Shown: positions 46,391 to 55,975 of the stretch, piece after piece
Position numbering within the stretch: the first letter of the stretch is position 1
Layout of the letters: the number at the start of each line of letters is the position of its first letter
Assembly (NCBI GenBank): GCA_963792705.1
Contig: CAWBXD010000014.1
Coordinates: forward strand, 248,001-312,000
Length of the DNA: 64,000 nt
From: JBBQVS01 sp963792705
Lineage (GTDB): Bacteria; Chloroflexota; Ktedonobacteria; Ktedonobacterales; Ktedonobacteraceae
Reading direction: 5' to 3'
Program-made: the position numbers and the translations under genes
Notes under the pieces: generated by a model
Database searches by the model: none
What the model was told of the DNA's origin: nothing
Seen by the model: the letters and a program-made list of their open reading frames with translations, nothing else

Positions 46391-46611
46391 ATTTGGTAAA
46401 ACACCCTCTATACAGCAATTTTACAGCAATTGGCTTCGTTACGGCTTTTTCGTTTTCCTGTTCCCTCATCATCATCCTGTTTTAAGAGAGCGTCATGAAG
46501 TCTATTTATCGCGTCTTCCACACATCAGTTTCTTTCCTCTTTATGTCAGCTTTCTCCCACTCTACCGCATCTTCAGGATTTTCGGATAAGCTCTTAGCCA
46601 TAATAATACTA

Positions 46612-47214
46612 CTAGAACCGTGTGCGATGAAAGAGAACATTGATCCACAAGGCAGCACCAGTAAGTAAGGCTGCTGTGACAAGAGGAATGGCTGCAAGTC
46701 TAGCTCCCATAACTTCATAGAGGACATCACTCAAATATGGTCCAAATCTCGAATAAATAATCACGGTATACCATAGTGACGCCACTAATCCAGTTGAAAG
46801 GAGTGCTAATACCAGACCCTGACTGATTGAAGGAGGCTGGGTTACGACCAACTTTGCTCCGAAGGTATTGGAGGCTGTCTGTTGCGCTCTATGAACAACA
46901 AATCCATTGAGCCAGATCAGTAAAAGTGTTAAGAGAATAGTCATACCGAGAGGAGGAAGTGTATAGAACAAGAGCCTGAGACCGCTTGGAGTATAAGGAC
47001 CCAAGCCATACATTACAGTTTCGAGCATACGCTCTATCACCATATTGACTACACTCATTATCAAAAGTAACACCACTGAAAGGAGCGCGACAGCAAAACG
47101 TAGTTGGATAAAGATACTCAATCTCGGCGTGAAAAACGCCGAATTTATATAATAAGCGTTCGCTTTGTCTGCGGTAAAATCGTTCTGTGTCCTCTCATCA
47201 TGCTGTTGTGCCAT
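46612..47214 (-). CDS. Membrane protein of unknown function
   Basis: A 200-residue protein with four to five hydrophobic segments (FAVALLSVVLLLIMSVVNM, LFYTLPPLGMTILLTLLLI, GLVLALLSTGLVASLWYTV, IPLVTAALLTGAALWINVL). No family is recognised. The N-terminus is hydrophilic. Alone on the minus strand. Confidence 0.7.
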   Translation of the reverse strand: MAQQHDERTQNDFTADKANAYYINSAFFTPRLSIFIQLRFAVALLSVVLLLIMSVVNMVIERMLETVMYGLGPYTPSGLRLLFYTLPPLGMTILLTLLLIWLNGFVVHRAQQTASNTFGAKLVVTQPPSISQGLVLALLSTGLVASLWYTVIIYSRFGPYLSDVLYEVMGARLAAIPLVTAALLTGAALWINVLFHRTRF

Positions 47215-47844
47215 GTTCTCTTACTCCAAATCATAATTTTTCGTGCGATACAAATAATACGCATCGAGGGACGAAAACTTCTCATAACGGCCTCTACTGG
47301 GAAAAGCAGGAATTTTTCTCCTACGATGCAAATGAAACGGGTAAATTAGGCAAATCCATAAGGCTACTCAACAAGCAAGTGGCACCATTGTCATTGTACA
47401 CGGCCCTCTCAAAGCAGCAACTACAAATGCTACAATCCCCACAAAAGCATCCAGTAATTTATACAACAACGCCAGCGAAAAACCACGCAACATAGTAATA
47501 CGAGATGGACAAAATGGGGGCTGATACGCTCAGGGAAGACAACAGAAGCACGCGATGAACATGGCTAGCTGTACCCCGTATACACTACTCAATCATTTTT
47601 ATAAAGCGTCTCAAGTCAGTCTACAAGTAGCTTGAGGCGTTTTGTTAATTTCACGCTTCTTTCCAGAGTGTAGAAACTCCTACAATATTTTTAGTCAAAC
47701 TACAAACGCCAGCACTCATCATTTCATCATTCATGTCATCTATTATGATTGACAACCAACAAAACAGCCTTTTGTCCTTATTGTCTCCTTTTACGTTGTA
47801 TAAGAAAGAGTCTATGTTCTCATTACAAAAGAAAAGGTGATGAT
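47215..47844. other. 630-base intergenic stretch
   Basis: No gene is recognised. A terminator-like hairpin (GCGTCTCAAG at 47606-47615 and CTTGAGGCGT at 47631-47640, followed by TTTG) is the only structure seen, with G-U pairs in the stem. Confidence 0.4.
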
Positions 47845-48075
47845 TTGGAAACTTTCTTTGCGTGGATATCTAACGCGATATCTATTGTTACTGGTAGTTC
47901 GCCAGTAACCATTACCAATCGAGGCCGTAAGGGAGATAGCAACAATCCTCAAAACATTTTAGAAGAGAACAACCTTTTGAGAAGTCGTTTGGCTCAAGCA
48001 GAAAGCCACAATCAAGAACTAGAAGCCCGTATCGCTTTGTTGGAAAAACAGATACAGAAGATACAAGACGCATAA
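47845..48075 (+). CDS. Small coiled-coil protein
   Basis: A 76-residue product from a TTG at 47845 preceded by AAGGTGAT. Residues 1-18 (ETFFAWISNAISIVTGSS) are hydrophobic, a linker follows, and residues 38-75 (LLRSRLAQAESHNQELEARI) make a heptad-like coiled coil. Unknown function; the arrangement suggests a short membrane or interface helix with a dimerising tail. Confidence 0.5.
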   Translation: METFFAWISNAISIVTGSSPVTITNRGRKGDSNNPQNILEENNLLRSRLAQAESHNQELEARIALLEKQIQKIQDA

Positions 48076-48225
48076 TACTACCTGCTATCTATGTAATACA
48101 GAACTATTCTTCCCCCCTTTTTGCTAAGTGGGAACATTTTTGTTATAGTTATAAAGAGCATCTCAAAGAGCTATTCCTGTATCAGGAAAGATAAACCAAG
48201 CTATCATATAATAGGAAGGAACTTT

Positions 48226-48606
48226 ATGTATAAGAAAGTAATTGTAGGCATGATTGCATTCGCACTCATGACAGTCCTCTTCGCAGCATGCACCATCGTC
48301 GATGCATCCACACTCAACACGGGTCCTCAAGCGCATATGGGCAACGCGGCATTTAAGCTGCCCCAAATTGCCATCAAAAAAGGGCAGAAGCTTACACTCG
48401 TCGATGATGTCGCAGTACAACATATCATCGTCAATGGTGCATGGCAAGGTTCAACCGCCGTTCCAAAAATGGAGGCGGGCGCACCGAAGGTAAACGCTAA
48501 TATCGCTGGCGGCGCAACCGCAGTTGGTCCATTCACCCAAGCTGGCACATTTAATCTTTATTGCACCATTCACGGAGGAATGCAGATCAAAGTTATCGTA
48601 AGTTAA
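48226..48606 (+). CDS. Plastocyanin-like copper lipoprotein
   Basis: A 126-residue cupredoxin. The signal sequence ends in the lipobox LFAAC (Cys 22), so the protein is lipid-anchored outside the membrane. Copper ligands can be placed: His in VAVQHIIVNG and the loop YCTIHGGM, with Cys-x2-His-x2-Met. The start ATG at 48226 has AGGAAGGA upstream. It may carry electrons or bind copper; no partner gene is near. Confidence 0.85.
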   Translation: MYKKVIVGMIAFALMTVLFAACTIVDASTLNTGPQAHMGNAAFKLPQIAIKKGQKLTLVDDVAVQHIIVNGAWQGSTAVPKMEAGAPKVNANIAGGATAVGPFTQAGTFNLYCTIHGGMQIKVIVS

Positions 48607-48620
48607 TATCTGCCCCAAAG

Positions 48621-48663
48621 TAGTGTGTAGCCACTAGTATACAAAACTTCTTGCTACACACTA
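48621..48663 (+). terminator. Terminator of the cupredoxin gene
   Basis: TAGTGTGTAGC at 48621-48631 pairs with GCTACACACTA at 48653-48663, 15 bases after the stop codon. Confidence 0.7.
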
Positions 48664-48825
48664 TACCTTCTCTCCTGTTTCCAAGAAATTTCTCTCCATC
48701 TACGTTCACTTCAAACAGAACCTCTGGTACTTTCGTAGCAAAAGGGTAACACTATTACAAGCTCTAATGGATAATATGCTATACTCTTTCGAGTATCAGA
48801 AGTAATCAAAGGGAATTTCTTAGTT

Positions 48826-49515
48826 ATGTGGTTGCGATTTTTAACACAATGGAAAATTTCATTCTCCCTCCTCTTTTCGCTTAAAGCTGGAATAATACTC
48901 TGTCTTTTTATGCTGAGCATTCTTGTTGTTGCTTGTAGTCCCAACACTAGTAGCACTACCAATGTTGGTAATCCACCTGTCACTGTTACCATTGACTTGA
49001 ATAAAAGTAATAGTTCACCCACCCCAACACTACCAGAATATTCATGTGGAGCGTGGGCTACACAGTCGTCACCACCACTTGGCACATCTACAGTTGGCGT
49101 CTATGCCAAGTTCGTCCATAATGTGAAGGCAGACCCCAACGATCCTAACGATGTCGGCAATCCTCAAGGTATAGATGGAGCAGCAGCGGTTGCAACCGTT
49201 ATCTGGCCCGATGGCACTCAAGAGCAGGTGTCAGGAACAACGGGGGCTGATGGCTTAGTCTCGTTTCCTATCTCTACTGCTAATAGAGGCGATGCTATTA
49301 ACAAGCTCACTCTTGTAACCGTTCAGTTTACAAAAGATGGTATTCCACCTTGCACAGTTGATCAGACACGCGCCGCCTTCTTCACACTCGTTACCGGTAC
49401 ATCATCTGGAGCAACACCGATAAGCGGCACCGGGAATCCTAAACCAGGACCTACAGGTACACCTGGTGGAACACAAAAACCAGGACCCACAGGTACACCA
49501 GTTAAAGGACATTAG
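48826..49515 (+). CDS. Lipoprotein with GPTGTP repeats
   Basis: A 229-residue exported protein. The signal peptide (IILCLFMLSILVVACS) carries the lipobox VVAC. The folded middle (SPPLGTSTVGVYAKFV, AAAVATVIWPDGTQEQV) is Ig-like, and the C-terminus has low-complexity repeats GPTGTPGGTQKPGPTGTP. Unknown role; it lies two bases before the aminopeptidase gene, so the two are probably co-transcribed. Confidence 0.75.
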   Translation: MWLRFLTQWKISFSLLFSLKAGIILCLFMLSILVVACSPNTSSTTNVGNPPVTVTIDLNKSNSSPTPTLPEYSCGAWATQSSPPLGTSTVGVYAKFVHNVKADPNDPNDVGNPQGIDGAAAVATVIWPDGTQEQVSGTTGADGLVSFPISTANRGDAINKLTLVTVQFTKDGIPPCTVDQTRAAFFTLVTGTSSGATPISGTGNPKPGPTGTPGGTQKPGPTGTPVKGH

Positions 49516-49517
49516 CC

Positions 49518-50621
49518 ATGCAAGATATTCATATAGAACGCTGGGCGCAAACGCTAGTAAATTATTCCCTATCTATCAAAGCCGGAGATGTTGTTGCAAT
49601 CAACGCAACTCCAGCAGCGGCTCCCTTGATAGAGGCTGTCTATCGAGAGGTTCTTCGCGTAGGAGCACATCCATTACCTCAAATCTCCCTCGAAAGCCTG
49701 AATGAGATTTTACTGCGCGAGGGCAACGATGCACAACTGATGATGCCTCCTCCAACTGCCGCAACTCTAGCAGAACATGTGAACGCGCAATTGACCATCT
49801 ATTCAAGCAACAATACAAAGGCATTGAGTGGCGTCAATCCACAACGTTCTGCCTTACGACGTAAAGCTTTAATGGCGACAAGAAGTCTTGCAGGTAAACG
49901 AGAACAAGCAGGCGAATATAGGTGGAGCTTAACATTATATCCGACGCAAAGTTATGCACAAGACGCGAACATGTCGCTTAATGAGTTTGAGGAGTTTGTC
50001 TTCGATGCCTGCTTCTTAAATGACGCGGACCCTAGCGCAAAATGGAAAGAACTTTCGGAACAACAACAACGTCTCGTGAATTGGCTAAAAGGACATCACA
50101 AAGTTCATATCCTGGGTGAAGGGACGGACCTGACACTTTCAATTCAAGACCGCATCTTCATCAATAGCGATGGCAAACGCAACTTTCCAAGCGGTGAATT
50201 TTTCACGGGTCCAGTCGAGAACAGTGCTAATGGAGTCATTAGCTATGAGATACCAACCACATACGATAGTCATGCGGTAGAAGGAATACGCCTTGTTTTT
50301 CATGAAGGCAAGGTCATAGAAGCAACCGCACGTCAGGGGCAAGAGATACTAGAGCATATGCTGAATATAGATGAGGGAGCGCGCTATCTTGGTGAGTTTG
50401 CCTTTGGTAATAATACTCGTATCAATCGCGGCATCAAAAACATCCTCTTCGACGAAAAAATTGGTGGTACTGTTCACCTCGCCCTCGGCAATAGTTATCC
50501 AGAAACAGGTGGCGTCAATCATTCCGCGCTCCATTGGGATATGATTTGTGATCTTCGTAAGTCTGGTGAAGTATGGGTTGATGATACTCTGTTCCTAAAA
50601 GATGGAAAAATACTTATATAA
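49518..50621 (+). CDS. M29-family aminopeptidase
   Basis: A 367-residue metal aminopeptidase of the AmpS/PepS type. The metal ligands are spread over FPSGEFFTGP, YLGEFAFGNN, and HSALHWDMICDL, as in this family. Cytosolic removal of N-terminal residues is the expected role. The start codon is close to the preceding lipoprotein stop, and the site AAAGGACATT sits inside that gene. Confidence 0.9.
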   Translation: MQDIHIERWAQTLVNYSLSIKAGDVVAINATPAAAPLIEAVYREVLRVGAHPLPQISLESLNEILLREGNDAQLMMPPPTAATLAEHVNAQLTIYSSNNTKALSGVNPQRSALRRKALMATRSLAGKREQAGEYRWSLTLYPTQSYAQDANMSLNEFEEFVFDACFLNDADPSAKWKELSEQQQRLVNWLKGHHKVHILGEGTDLTLSIQDRIFINSDGKRNFPSGEFFTGPVENSANGVISYEIPTTYDSHAVEGIRLVFHEGKVIEATARQGQEILEHMLNIDEGARYLGEFAFGNNTRINRGIKNILFDEKIGGTVHLALGNSYPETGGVNHSALHWDMICDLRKSGEVWVDDTLFLKDGKILI

Positions 50622-50738
50622 AGAGCATAACAACCCGGTACTTGCCAATCTTCTCTGATATAGCTTAGAATACATGTACAAACATTTCCTCGTGCTGCAC
50701 AATAAGCACTAGTTTTTCTTATCAGATGGAGGGCTGCG

Positions 50739-51656
50739 TTGGAGCAGGAACAAGTAACCATACCAACATTTTCGACTATCGAGGATATACAACGGGCAAT
50801 GTTTGCCCAAAACTATATAGCTGATCGTAGTCTGGCAACTACTGTATTTCTCGCGCTGAAACAACGTAAGCCACTTCTGTTAGAAGGCGAACCCGGTGTA
50901 GGTAAGACAGAGGTCGCAAAAGTTCTCGCCTCCATGCTACACACTAAGTTAATCCGTCTACAATGCTATGAGGGCATCGACGTGAACACAGCCGTTTACG
51001 AATGGAACTACACGCGTCAGATGTTGCACATCCGCTTAATGGAGGCAGGTGGCACAAATCGGCAGGACGAACTAAAAGAAATCTTTGGCCCCGACTTTCT
51101 GATGCAACGTCCACTATTGCAGGCTATCGATCCGTCTAATCCACTTCCACCCGTTTTACTGATCGACGAACTTGACCGTAGCGATGAAGAATTTGAAGCC
51201 TATTTGCTTGAACTTCTATCCGATTTTCAGATCACCATTCCAGAAATTGGTACAATCAAGGCCAAAGAGCCACCATTCGTCATAATCACCTCGAACCGCA
51301 CACGCGAAATCCACGATGCATTACGCCGTCGCTGTCTTTATTACTGGATTGACTTCCCCACGCTTGACAAAGAGTACTCGATTGTGACAACGCGTATGCC
51401 GGAAGTACCACAACGCCTTGCTCGACAGGTATGTACCTTTGTTCGTGAACTACGCACAATTGATCTCTTCAAGGCTCCCGGCGTGGCCGAGACACTTGAC
51501 TGGATTAGTTCACTACTCTCGCTTGATCAGACCGAACTCGTCGAGGGTCCTGTACGCGATACACTTGGTTCGCTTCTTAAGTATCAGGATGATGTGTTGA
51601 AAGTTGGTGGAAATGATTTAGGGAAGGCACTCCAAAAGGCGCGAGGGGCTTCTTAG
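50739..51656 (+). CDS. MoxR-type AAA+ ATPase
   Basis: A 305-residue AAA+ chaperone. Walker A is EGEPGVGKTEVAK, Walker B LLIDELDRSDEE, the sensor is VIITSNRTRE, and the arginine finger region follows ALRRRCLYYWIDFP. The TTG start at 50739 is preceded by GGAGGG. MoxR proteins help mature or assemble metalloenzymes together with a VWA protein; the next gene supplies one. Confidence 0.92.
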   Translation: MEQEQVTIPTFSTIEDIQRAMFAQNYIADRSLATTVFLALKQRKPLLLEGEPGVGKTEVAKVLASMLHTKLIRLQCYEGIDVNTAVYEWNYTRQMLHIRLMEAGGTNRQDELKEIFGPDFLMQRPLLQAIDPSNPLPPVLLIDELDRSDEEFEAYLLELLSDFQITIPEIGTIKAKEPPFVIITSNRTREIHDALRRRCLYYWIDFPTLDKEYSIVTTRMPEVPQRLARQVCTFVRELRTIDLFKAPGVAETLDWISSLLSLDQTELVEGPVRDTLGSLLKYQDDVLKVGGNDLGKALQKARGAS

Positions 51657-51658
51657 CC

Positions 51659-53005
51659 ATGAATATATCGTCACAGGAACAAAACGAGCAACCCTTAGAG
51701 ATGCGCCCACTGGACATCGAGCGTGGCGAACGCTTGCTTTACCGTTTAACCGAGTTCGGGCGTATCCTCTGGGAAGTGGGTATCGGCGTTGGACCGAGGC
51801 AGATGCTTGATCTCGTCGATACTCTGGCCTATATCGACCTCACGAACAAGGAAGATTTCTATAACGCCCTGAAATGTAGCCTTGTTACAAAACATGAGCA
51901 AGAAGCCGTGTTTAACCAGATGTTCGGCTACTACTGGTTCATGCGCGATAAGCAAGGCAAGAAGTCCGAGCAAAATGGCAATGTGCGCCGTGATGAACGC
52001 CAAATGCGCCTTCCTCCTTCGGAACGCAAACGCTTAGCAGAGCATATGAACTCGTTGGATCAACGCAAAGAACTTCGACAAGAAATGCGCCAAACCGAGC
52101 GCAAACGTGGGCGTGAACCAGAAAAAGATCAGTACGAAGACGATCAGGGAGAACCACAGGGTACCGCTTTTAGCGCGGTTGAGCAGCTACGCAAAAAGGA
52201 CTTTGAAGACTTTACCTGGGACGAAGTGCAAGAAGCCAAACGACTTATGGCCGACATGCGCTGGCAACTTGGAATGCGTCCCACACGACGTAAAACGCCA
52301 TCTCATGCAGGCTCCTATCCAGATATGCGTCGTATTATTCGTCGTAATCTTAAATATGGAGCGGAATTTGTTGAGTTGACATGGCGTAAGATCAAGCGTA
52401 AGCCACGACCACTCGTAATTATTTGCGACATTAGCGGCTCAATGAGCTTGTATTCACGCTTACTTCTCCACTTCATTCATACTATATCGAATGGATTGAT
52501 GAATGTCGAAGCATTTGTCTTTGGTACACGGCTTACACGCATTACGCGTCAACTGAAAAAGCGTGACGTAGATGACGCCGTGCGCGATGTCTCTAAATCT
52601 GTGCAGGACTGGTCAGGTGGAACACGTATTGGTGATGCACTCCACTTCTTCAATCATACCTGGGCAAAGCGCGTTTTGGGACACGGTGCCGTCGTATTAG
52701 TAATTAGTGATGGCTGGGATCGTGGCGACTCAGGCATACTCTCCGTGGAAATGGATCGGTTGCAGCATAGTTGCCATCGTCTGATATGGCTCAATCCCTT
52801 GCTTGGTTCACCAGACTACCGTCCACTAACCGTTGGTATGAAGACTGCGCTACCCTTCATTGATAACTTTCTGCCCGCGCACAATCTGGACAGTTTAATA
52901 GACCTGGGCAACCTGCTCAGCACTATTGATGATAGTCGTCCAGTACGTAATGGTATGTCACGACGTAAAGCAGTAGAAGAGTGGAGCAAACCTAAACGAG
53001 TGTGA
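51659..53005 (+). CDS. VWA-domain protein, CoxE-like
   Basis: A 448-residue protein that begins two bases after the moxR stop. Its first half is charged and helical, with RERQ-rich segments; from about 260 on, a VWA domain shows the metal-ion adhesion motif VIICDISGSMSLYS (DxSxS), SGGTRIGDALHFF and VLVISDGWDRGD. MoxR-VWA pairs act as chaperones for metal insertion into CO dehydrogenase-like or other enzymes; the client here is unknown. Confidence 0.9.
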   Translation: MNISSQEQNEQPLEMRPLDIERGERLLYRLTEFGRILWEVGIGVGPRQMLDLVDTLAYIDLTNKEDFYNALKCSLVTKHEQEAVFNQMFGYYWFMRDKQGKKSEQNGNVRRDERQMRLPPSERKRLAEHMNSLDQRKELRQEMRQTERKRGREPEKDQYEDDQGEPQGTAFSAVEQLRKKDFEDFTWDEVQEAKRLMADMRWQLGMRPTRRKTPSHAGSYPDMRRIIRRNLKYGAEFVELTWRKIKRKPRPLVIICDISGSMSLYSRLLLHFIHTISNGLMNVEAFVFGTRLTRITRQLKKRDVDDAVRDVSKSVQDWSGGTRIGDALHFFNHTWAKRVLGHGAVVLVISDGWDRGDSGILSVEMDRLQHSCHRLIWLNPLLGSPDYRPLTVGMKTALPFIDNFLPAHNLDSLIDLGNLLSTIDDSRPVRNGMSRRKAVEEWSKPKRV

Positions 53006-53022
53006 AATAGGCCACTTTTCTG

Positions 53023-53066
53023 GACGAACAAGGGTAGAAACGCAACTTCTTCTACCCTTGTTCGTC
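53023..53066. terminator. Terminator of the moxR-vwa operon
   Basis: GACGAACAAGGGTAGAA (53023-53039) pairs perfectly with TTCTACCCTTGTTCGTC (53050-53066), 18 bases after the stop. It separates moxR-vwa from the LCP gene. Confidence 0.75.
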
Positions 53067-53191
53067 TCTATATACAGATAATAAAAATGAAAAATATAAT
53101 ATGCATTATGTACATCAAGGGGCTAGAAGGGAATAATACTATTCCTTGTTGCATCATCGTATATATTCTCACATAAAAGAAGGGTAATAAT

Positions 53192-54556
53192 ATGTCAAAT
53201 AATTATAATCAACAAGGGCAGCCACCGTCGCAGAACCCTCAGGAACCACAGGGGAAGTTGGTCTTAGGTGGCTTTCAAAATACACCAGATAATTCACGGC
53301 GTAAGCCATATCAATATCAACCACCACAACCACCAAAAGAACAACCAGTACCCCCTCAGCAGCAGGGCTATCAACAGCAAGGGCACCCACTGCAACAAGG
53401 TTATCAACAAAATTATCCACAACAGCAACAGCCTAAACAGGAGGTAAAATCGAATCCTGTTCCAGGCCCCTACCAACAGGGGCAACAACGGCCTGCTGCA
53501 CCTCTTGCGCCAAATTTGCCTAAACGTCGCACAAGGCGTCGTGGTGGGTGTGCCATAGGATGCCTCTCGGTACTTCTGATTTTGCTTGTCGTAGGCATTT
53601 TTGCTGTCAACACAACGCAACGCGTCTTAGCATTCGGTTCTGCCATCTCTACACAAAAAAATGCACTTAGTACGCAAACAGGATATATGAGTACGAGTGA
53701 TCGCACAAATGTCCTCATTATGGGCTATGGTGGTGGCACTCATGATGGAGCTTATCTCACAGACTCAATGTCACTCGTTAGTTTGCTTCCCCAAAGCCAT
53801 CACACTTCACTTGTATCAGTTCCCCGTGACCTCTTTGTGCAGTACCCACCAAATTCGGGGCAATATACAAAGATAAATGCTGTCTATGAAAGCGCGGCTG
53901 GATATACGAATAAAAATCCCCAGGCCGGAGGTGATGCTGCGGCACAGAAAATTAACCTTATTACTGGCTTAAATGTCAAGTATTGGGTCACAATTGATTT
54001 CGAGGGCTTCCGCAAATTAATTGATTCTCTTGGCGGCATCAACGTCTATATACCCAATTCGTTCAATGCATGCTACCCTAAAAATGATAATGCGAACGTA
54101 GATGCCAGTTGGATTAAAGTTCAATTCAACAAAGGTACAGAGCACATGAATGGCGAAAGAGCTATTGAGTACGCTCGTGCGCGTGAACCATTGGAAGTGT
54201 GTGGCAAAGGTACATCAGAGAACCTTGCAGAACTGACAGACTTTGGACGTTCAGCGCGCCAACAAATCATTGTCAAAGCAGTGCTGTCCGATGTAAAACA
54301 GCCGTCAACATGGCCTAAACTCTTCAACGCAATGGATGCGCTAAAAAGTGCCATTTATACGAATATGTCTTTTGCAGATCTCTCAGCATTCGCGCTCAAG
54401 ATGGACCTCAACGACCCCAAGACAGCGCATATTGGCTTAAGCAACCAAAACGTGTTAGAGGACAGTCGAGCATCTGATGGGGGATATATCCTTCAACCAC
54501 AAAACGGTGACTGGGGCCTTATCCCACCTTATATACAAAAACACTTGTACAATTAG
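53192..54556 (+). CDS. LytR-CpsA-Psr (LCP) family protein
   Basis: A 454-residue membrane-anchored enzyme that attaches glycans or teichoic-acid-like polymers to the envelope. Residues 1-110 are rich in Gln and Pro (QQGYQQQGHPLQQGY), then a basic patch and one membrane segment at about 121-140. The LCP domain follows: NVLIMGYGGGTHDGAYLTDS, LVSVPRDLFV, DFEGFRKLIDSLGGI and GERAIEYARAREPLE, with the conserved Asp/Arg residues of the family. The N-terminus is cytoplasmic and the LCP domain outside. Precedes the pseudokinase-FHA gene by 36 bases. Confidence 0.92.
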   Translation: MSNNYNQQGQPPSQNPQEPQGKLVLGGFQNTPDNSRRKPYQYQPPQPPKEQPVPPQQQGYQQQGHPLQQGYQQNYPQQQQPKQEVKSNPVPGPYQQGQQRPAAPLAPNLPKRRTRRRGGCAIGCLSVLLILLVVGIFAVNTTQRVLAFGSAISTQKNALSTQTGYMSTSDRTNVLIMGYGGGTHDGAYLTDSMSLVSLLPQSHHTSLVSVPRDLFVQYPPNSGQYTKINAVYESAAGYTNKNPQAGGDAAAQKINLITGLNVKYWVTIDFEGFRKLIDSLGGINVYIPNSFNACYPKNDNANVDASWIKVQFNKGTEHMNGERAIEYARAREPLEVCGKGTSENLAELTDFGRSARQQIIVKAVLSDVKQPSTWPKLFNAMDALKSAIYTNMSFADLSAFALKMDLNDPKTAHIGLSNQNVLEDSRASDGGYILQPQNGDWGLIPPYIQKHLYN

Positions 54557-54592
54557 TACGTAGCACTCTTTGCATAAGAAGGGCGCGTAGCA

Positions 54593-55960
54593 ATGTCACA
54601 GCGTGACACAAAAGTAATCGGCGGCATATATCGTGTAGGGCCGATAGTTGCAATAAGAGGTCTGCTAACAACCTACACAGCTTATAACCGTAATACCAAC
54701 GATGTAGTGGGACTTTTCGTTATCGAAGTCCCACCAGTATTTCACTCACAGACAGTACAACAACTGTTGCAACCATTAGCACTACGTCGATCCATACAAT
54801 CACCACACATTCTACATGTTCGCGGTTGGGGTGTCGATGGCTCACGTGTCTACATTGCAACCGACCCACCACGTGGAATCACACTACGCTATCTGCTGGA
54901 TAACGAAAATATCGACGTACAACGCATCGTCGATCTGGTGCGTCAAATCATGCAAGGGATCAGCATTCTCCACAAGCAAGGTATTGTCGGCATTGACCTT
55001 CGTCCACATCTCATCACGGTTGATACAATGGGAATTACAGATCGTGTTCAGCTCGACGATGTTGGGCTACGCTTTTTACTAAATGGTCTTGGCTATATGA
55101 ATAATAGCCAGGATGATGATTATGGTACACTTGACCCTCGATACGCTCCACCCGAATATTTCATAGGTGGACAAGTAGGCACATGGAGCGATATCTATCA
55201 AGTAGGCTTGCTTCTCTTTGAAATGATAACCGGACGTCTCCCCTTCGTTGGACGTAATACTGCGGAAACAGGTGTTATGCAAAGCAATACTCCTGTCCCA
55301 CGTATGAACAGCATTAAGCATGACGCACCTGTTGCTCTTCAAATAATTGTAGATAACGCGTTAGCGAAGAATCCAGCCCAGCGTTTTGCTAACGCTGATG
55401 CTTTTTTGCATGCGTTAGCTAGGATACATGTTCCTCATATGCCTCCTCGTTCTGAACAAGTAATGCAAGGAAACGCGGTGCAACCTGGATTAACAACAGA
55501 AATGCCACCTCTTTCTCATGAAGTTACTGTACGTACACCAGCCACTACCCAAACAGGAAAAGATATACCTATACATGATATACCCACAAAAGAGGGGATA
55601 TATGCGTACTTATGCTATGAAAAAGAGGGTGTAGAAATAGAATGCATTCCTATTACACAAAAAAGTGTCGTGGTAGGACGCCTCGATCCCAAGCGTGGCC
55701 TTAGCCCGGACATTGATCTTAGCCAGTTTGATCCAAGAATGACCATTTCAAGACAACACGCTCGTATATACTTTGAGGGGACATTCTTTTATATTGAAGA
55801 CTTGAAAAGTCGTAATAAAACGCGATTAGGCGAACTTACACTAACACCGTTAAAGGCCGAATTGCTGCAACACGAAGATATTGTACGCATTGGGAGCGTC
55901 CCACTAATTTTCAAAATTCCAGGGATGAACTCTGCTTCTTCGTCTAAAGGCAAGAGATAA
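54593..55960 (+). CDS. Degenerate protein kinase fused to an FHA domain
   Basis: A 455-residue protein. Residues 10-275 have a kinase fold, but VAIK reads VGLF at about 39-42, HRD reads GID (133-135) with the Asp kept, the catalytic-loop Asn is L140, and DFG reads DVG (156-158). The ATP lysine is absent, so weak or no activity is expected. APPEYFIGG and SDIYQVGLLLFEMITG support the fold. The C-terminus (about 360-440) is a normal FHA domain with VVGRLD, ISRQHARIYF and SRNKTRLGE, which binds phosphothreonine. It follows the LCP gene and probably takes part in envelope phospho-signalling. No membrane segment. Confidence 0.85.
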   Translation: MSQRDTKVIGGIYRVGPIVAIRGLLTTYTAYNRNTNDVVGLFVIEVPPVFHSQTVQQLLQPLALRRSIQSPHILHVRGWGVDGSRVYIATDPPRGITLRYLLDNENIDVQRIVDLVRQIMQGISILHKQGIVGIDLRPHLITVDTMGITDRVQLDDVGLRFLLNGLGYMNNSQDDDYGTLDPRYAPPEYFIGGQVGTWSDIYQVGLLLFEMITGRLPFVGRNTAETGVMQSNTPVPRMNSIKHDAPVALQIIVDNALAKNPAQRFANADAFLHALARIHVPHMPPRSEQVMQGNAVQPGLTTEMPPLSHEVTVRTPATTQTGKDIPIHDIPTKEGIYAYLCYEKEGVEIECIPITQKSVVVGRLDPKRGLSPDIDLSQFDPRMTISRQHARIYFEGTFFYIEDLKSRNKTRLGELTLTPLKAELLQHEDIVRIGSVPLIFKIPGMNSASSSKGKR

Positions 55961-55975
55961 GAATAGGATTTGTCC

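Noticed and set aside
53294..53620. Minus-strand frame over the LCP N-terminus
   Set aside because: It is the complement of a Gln/Pro-rich repeat coding stretch; no start site.
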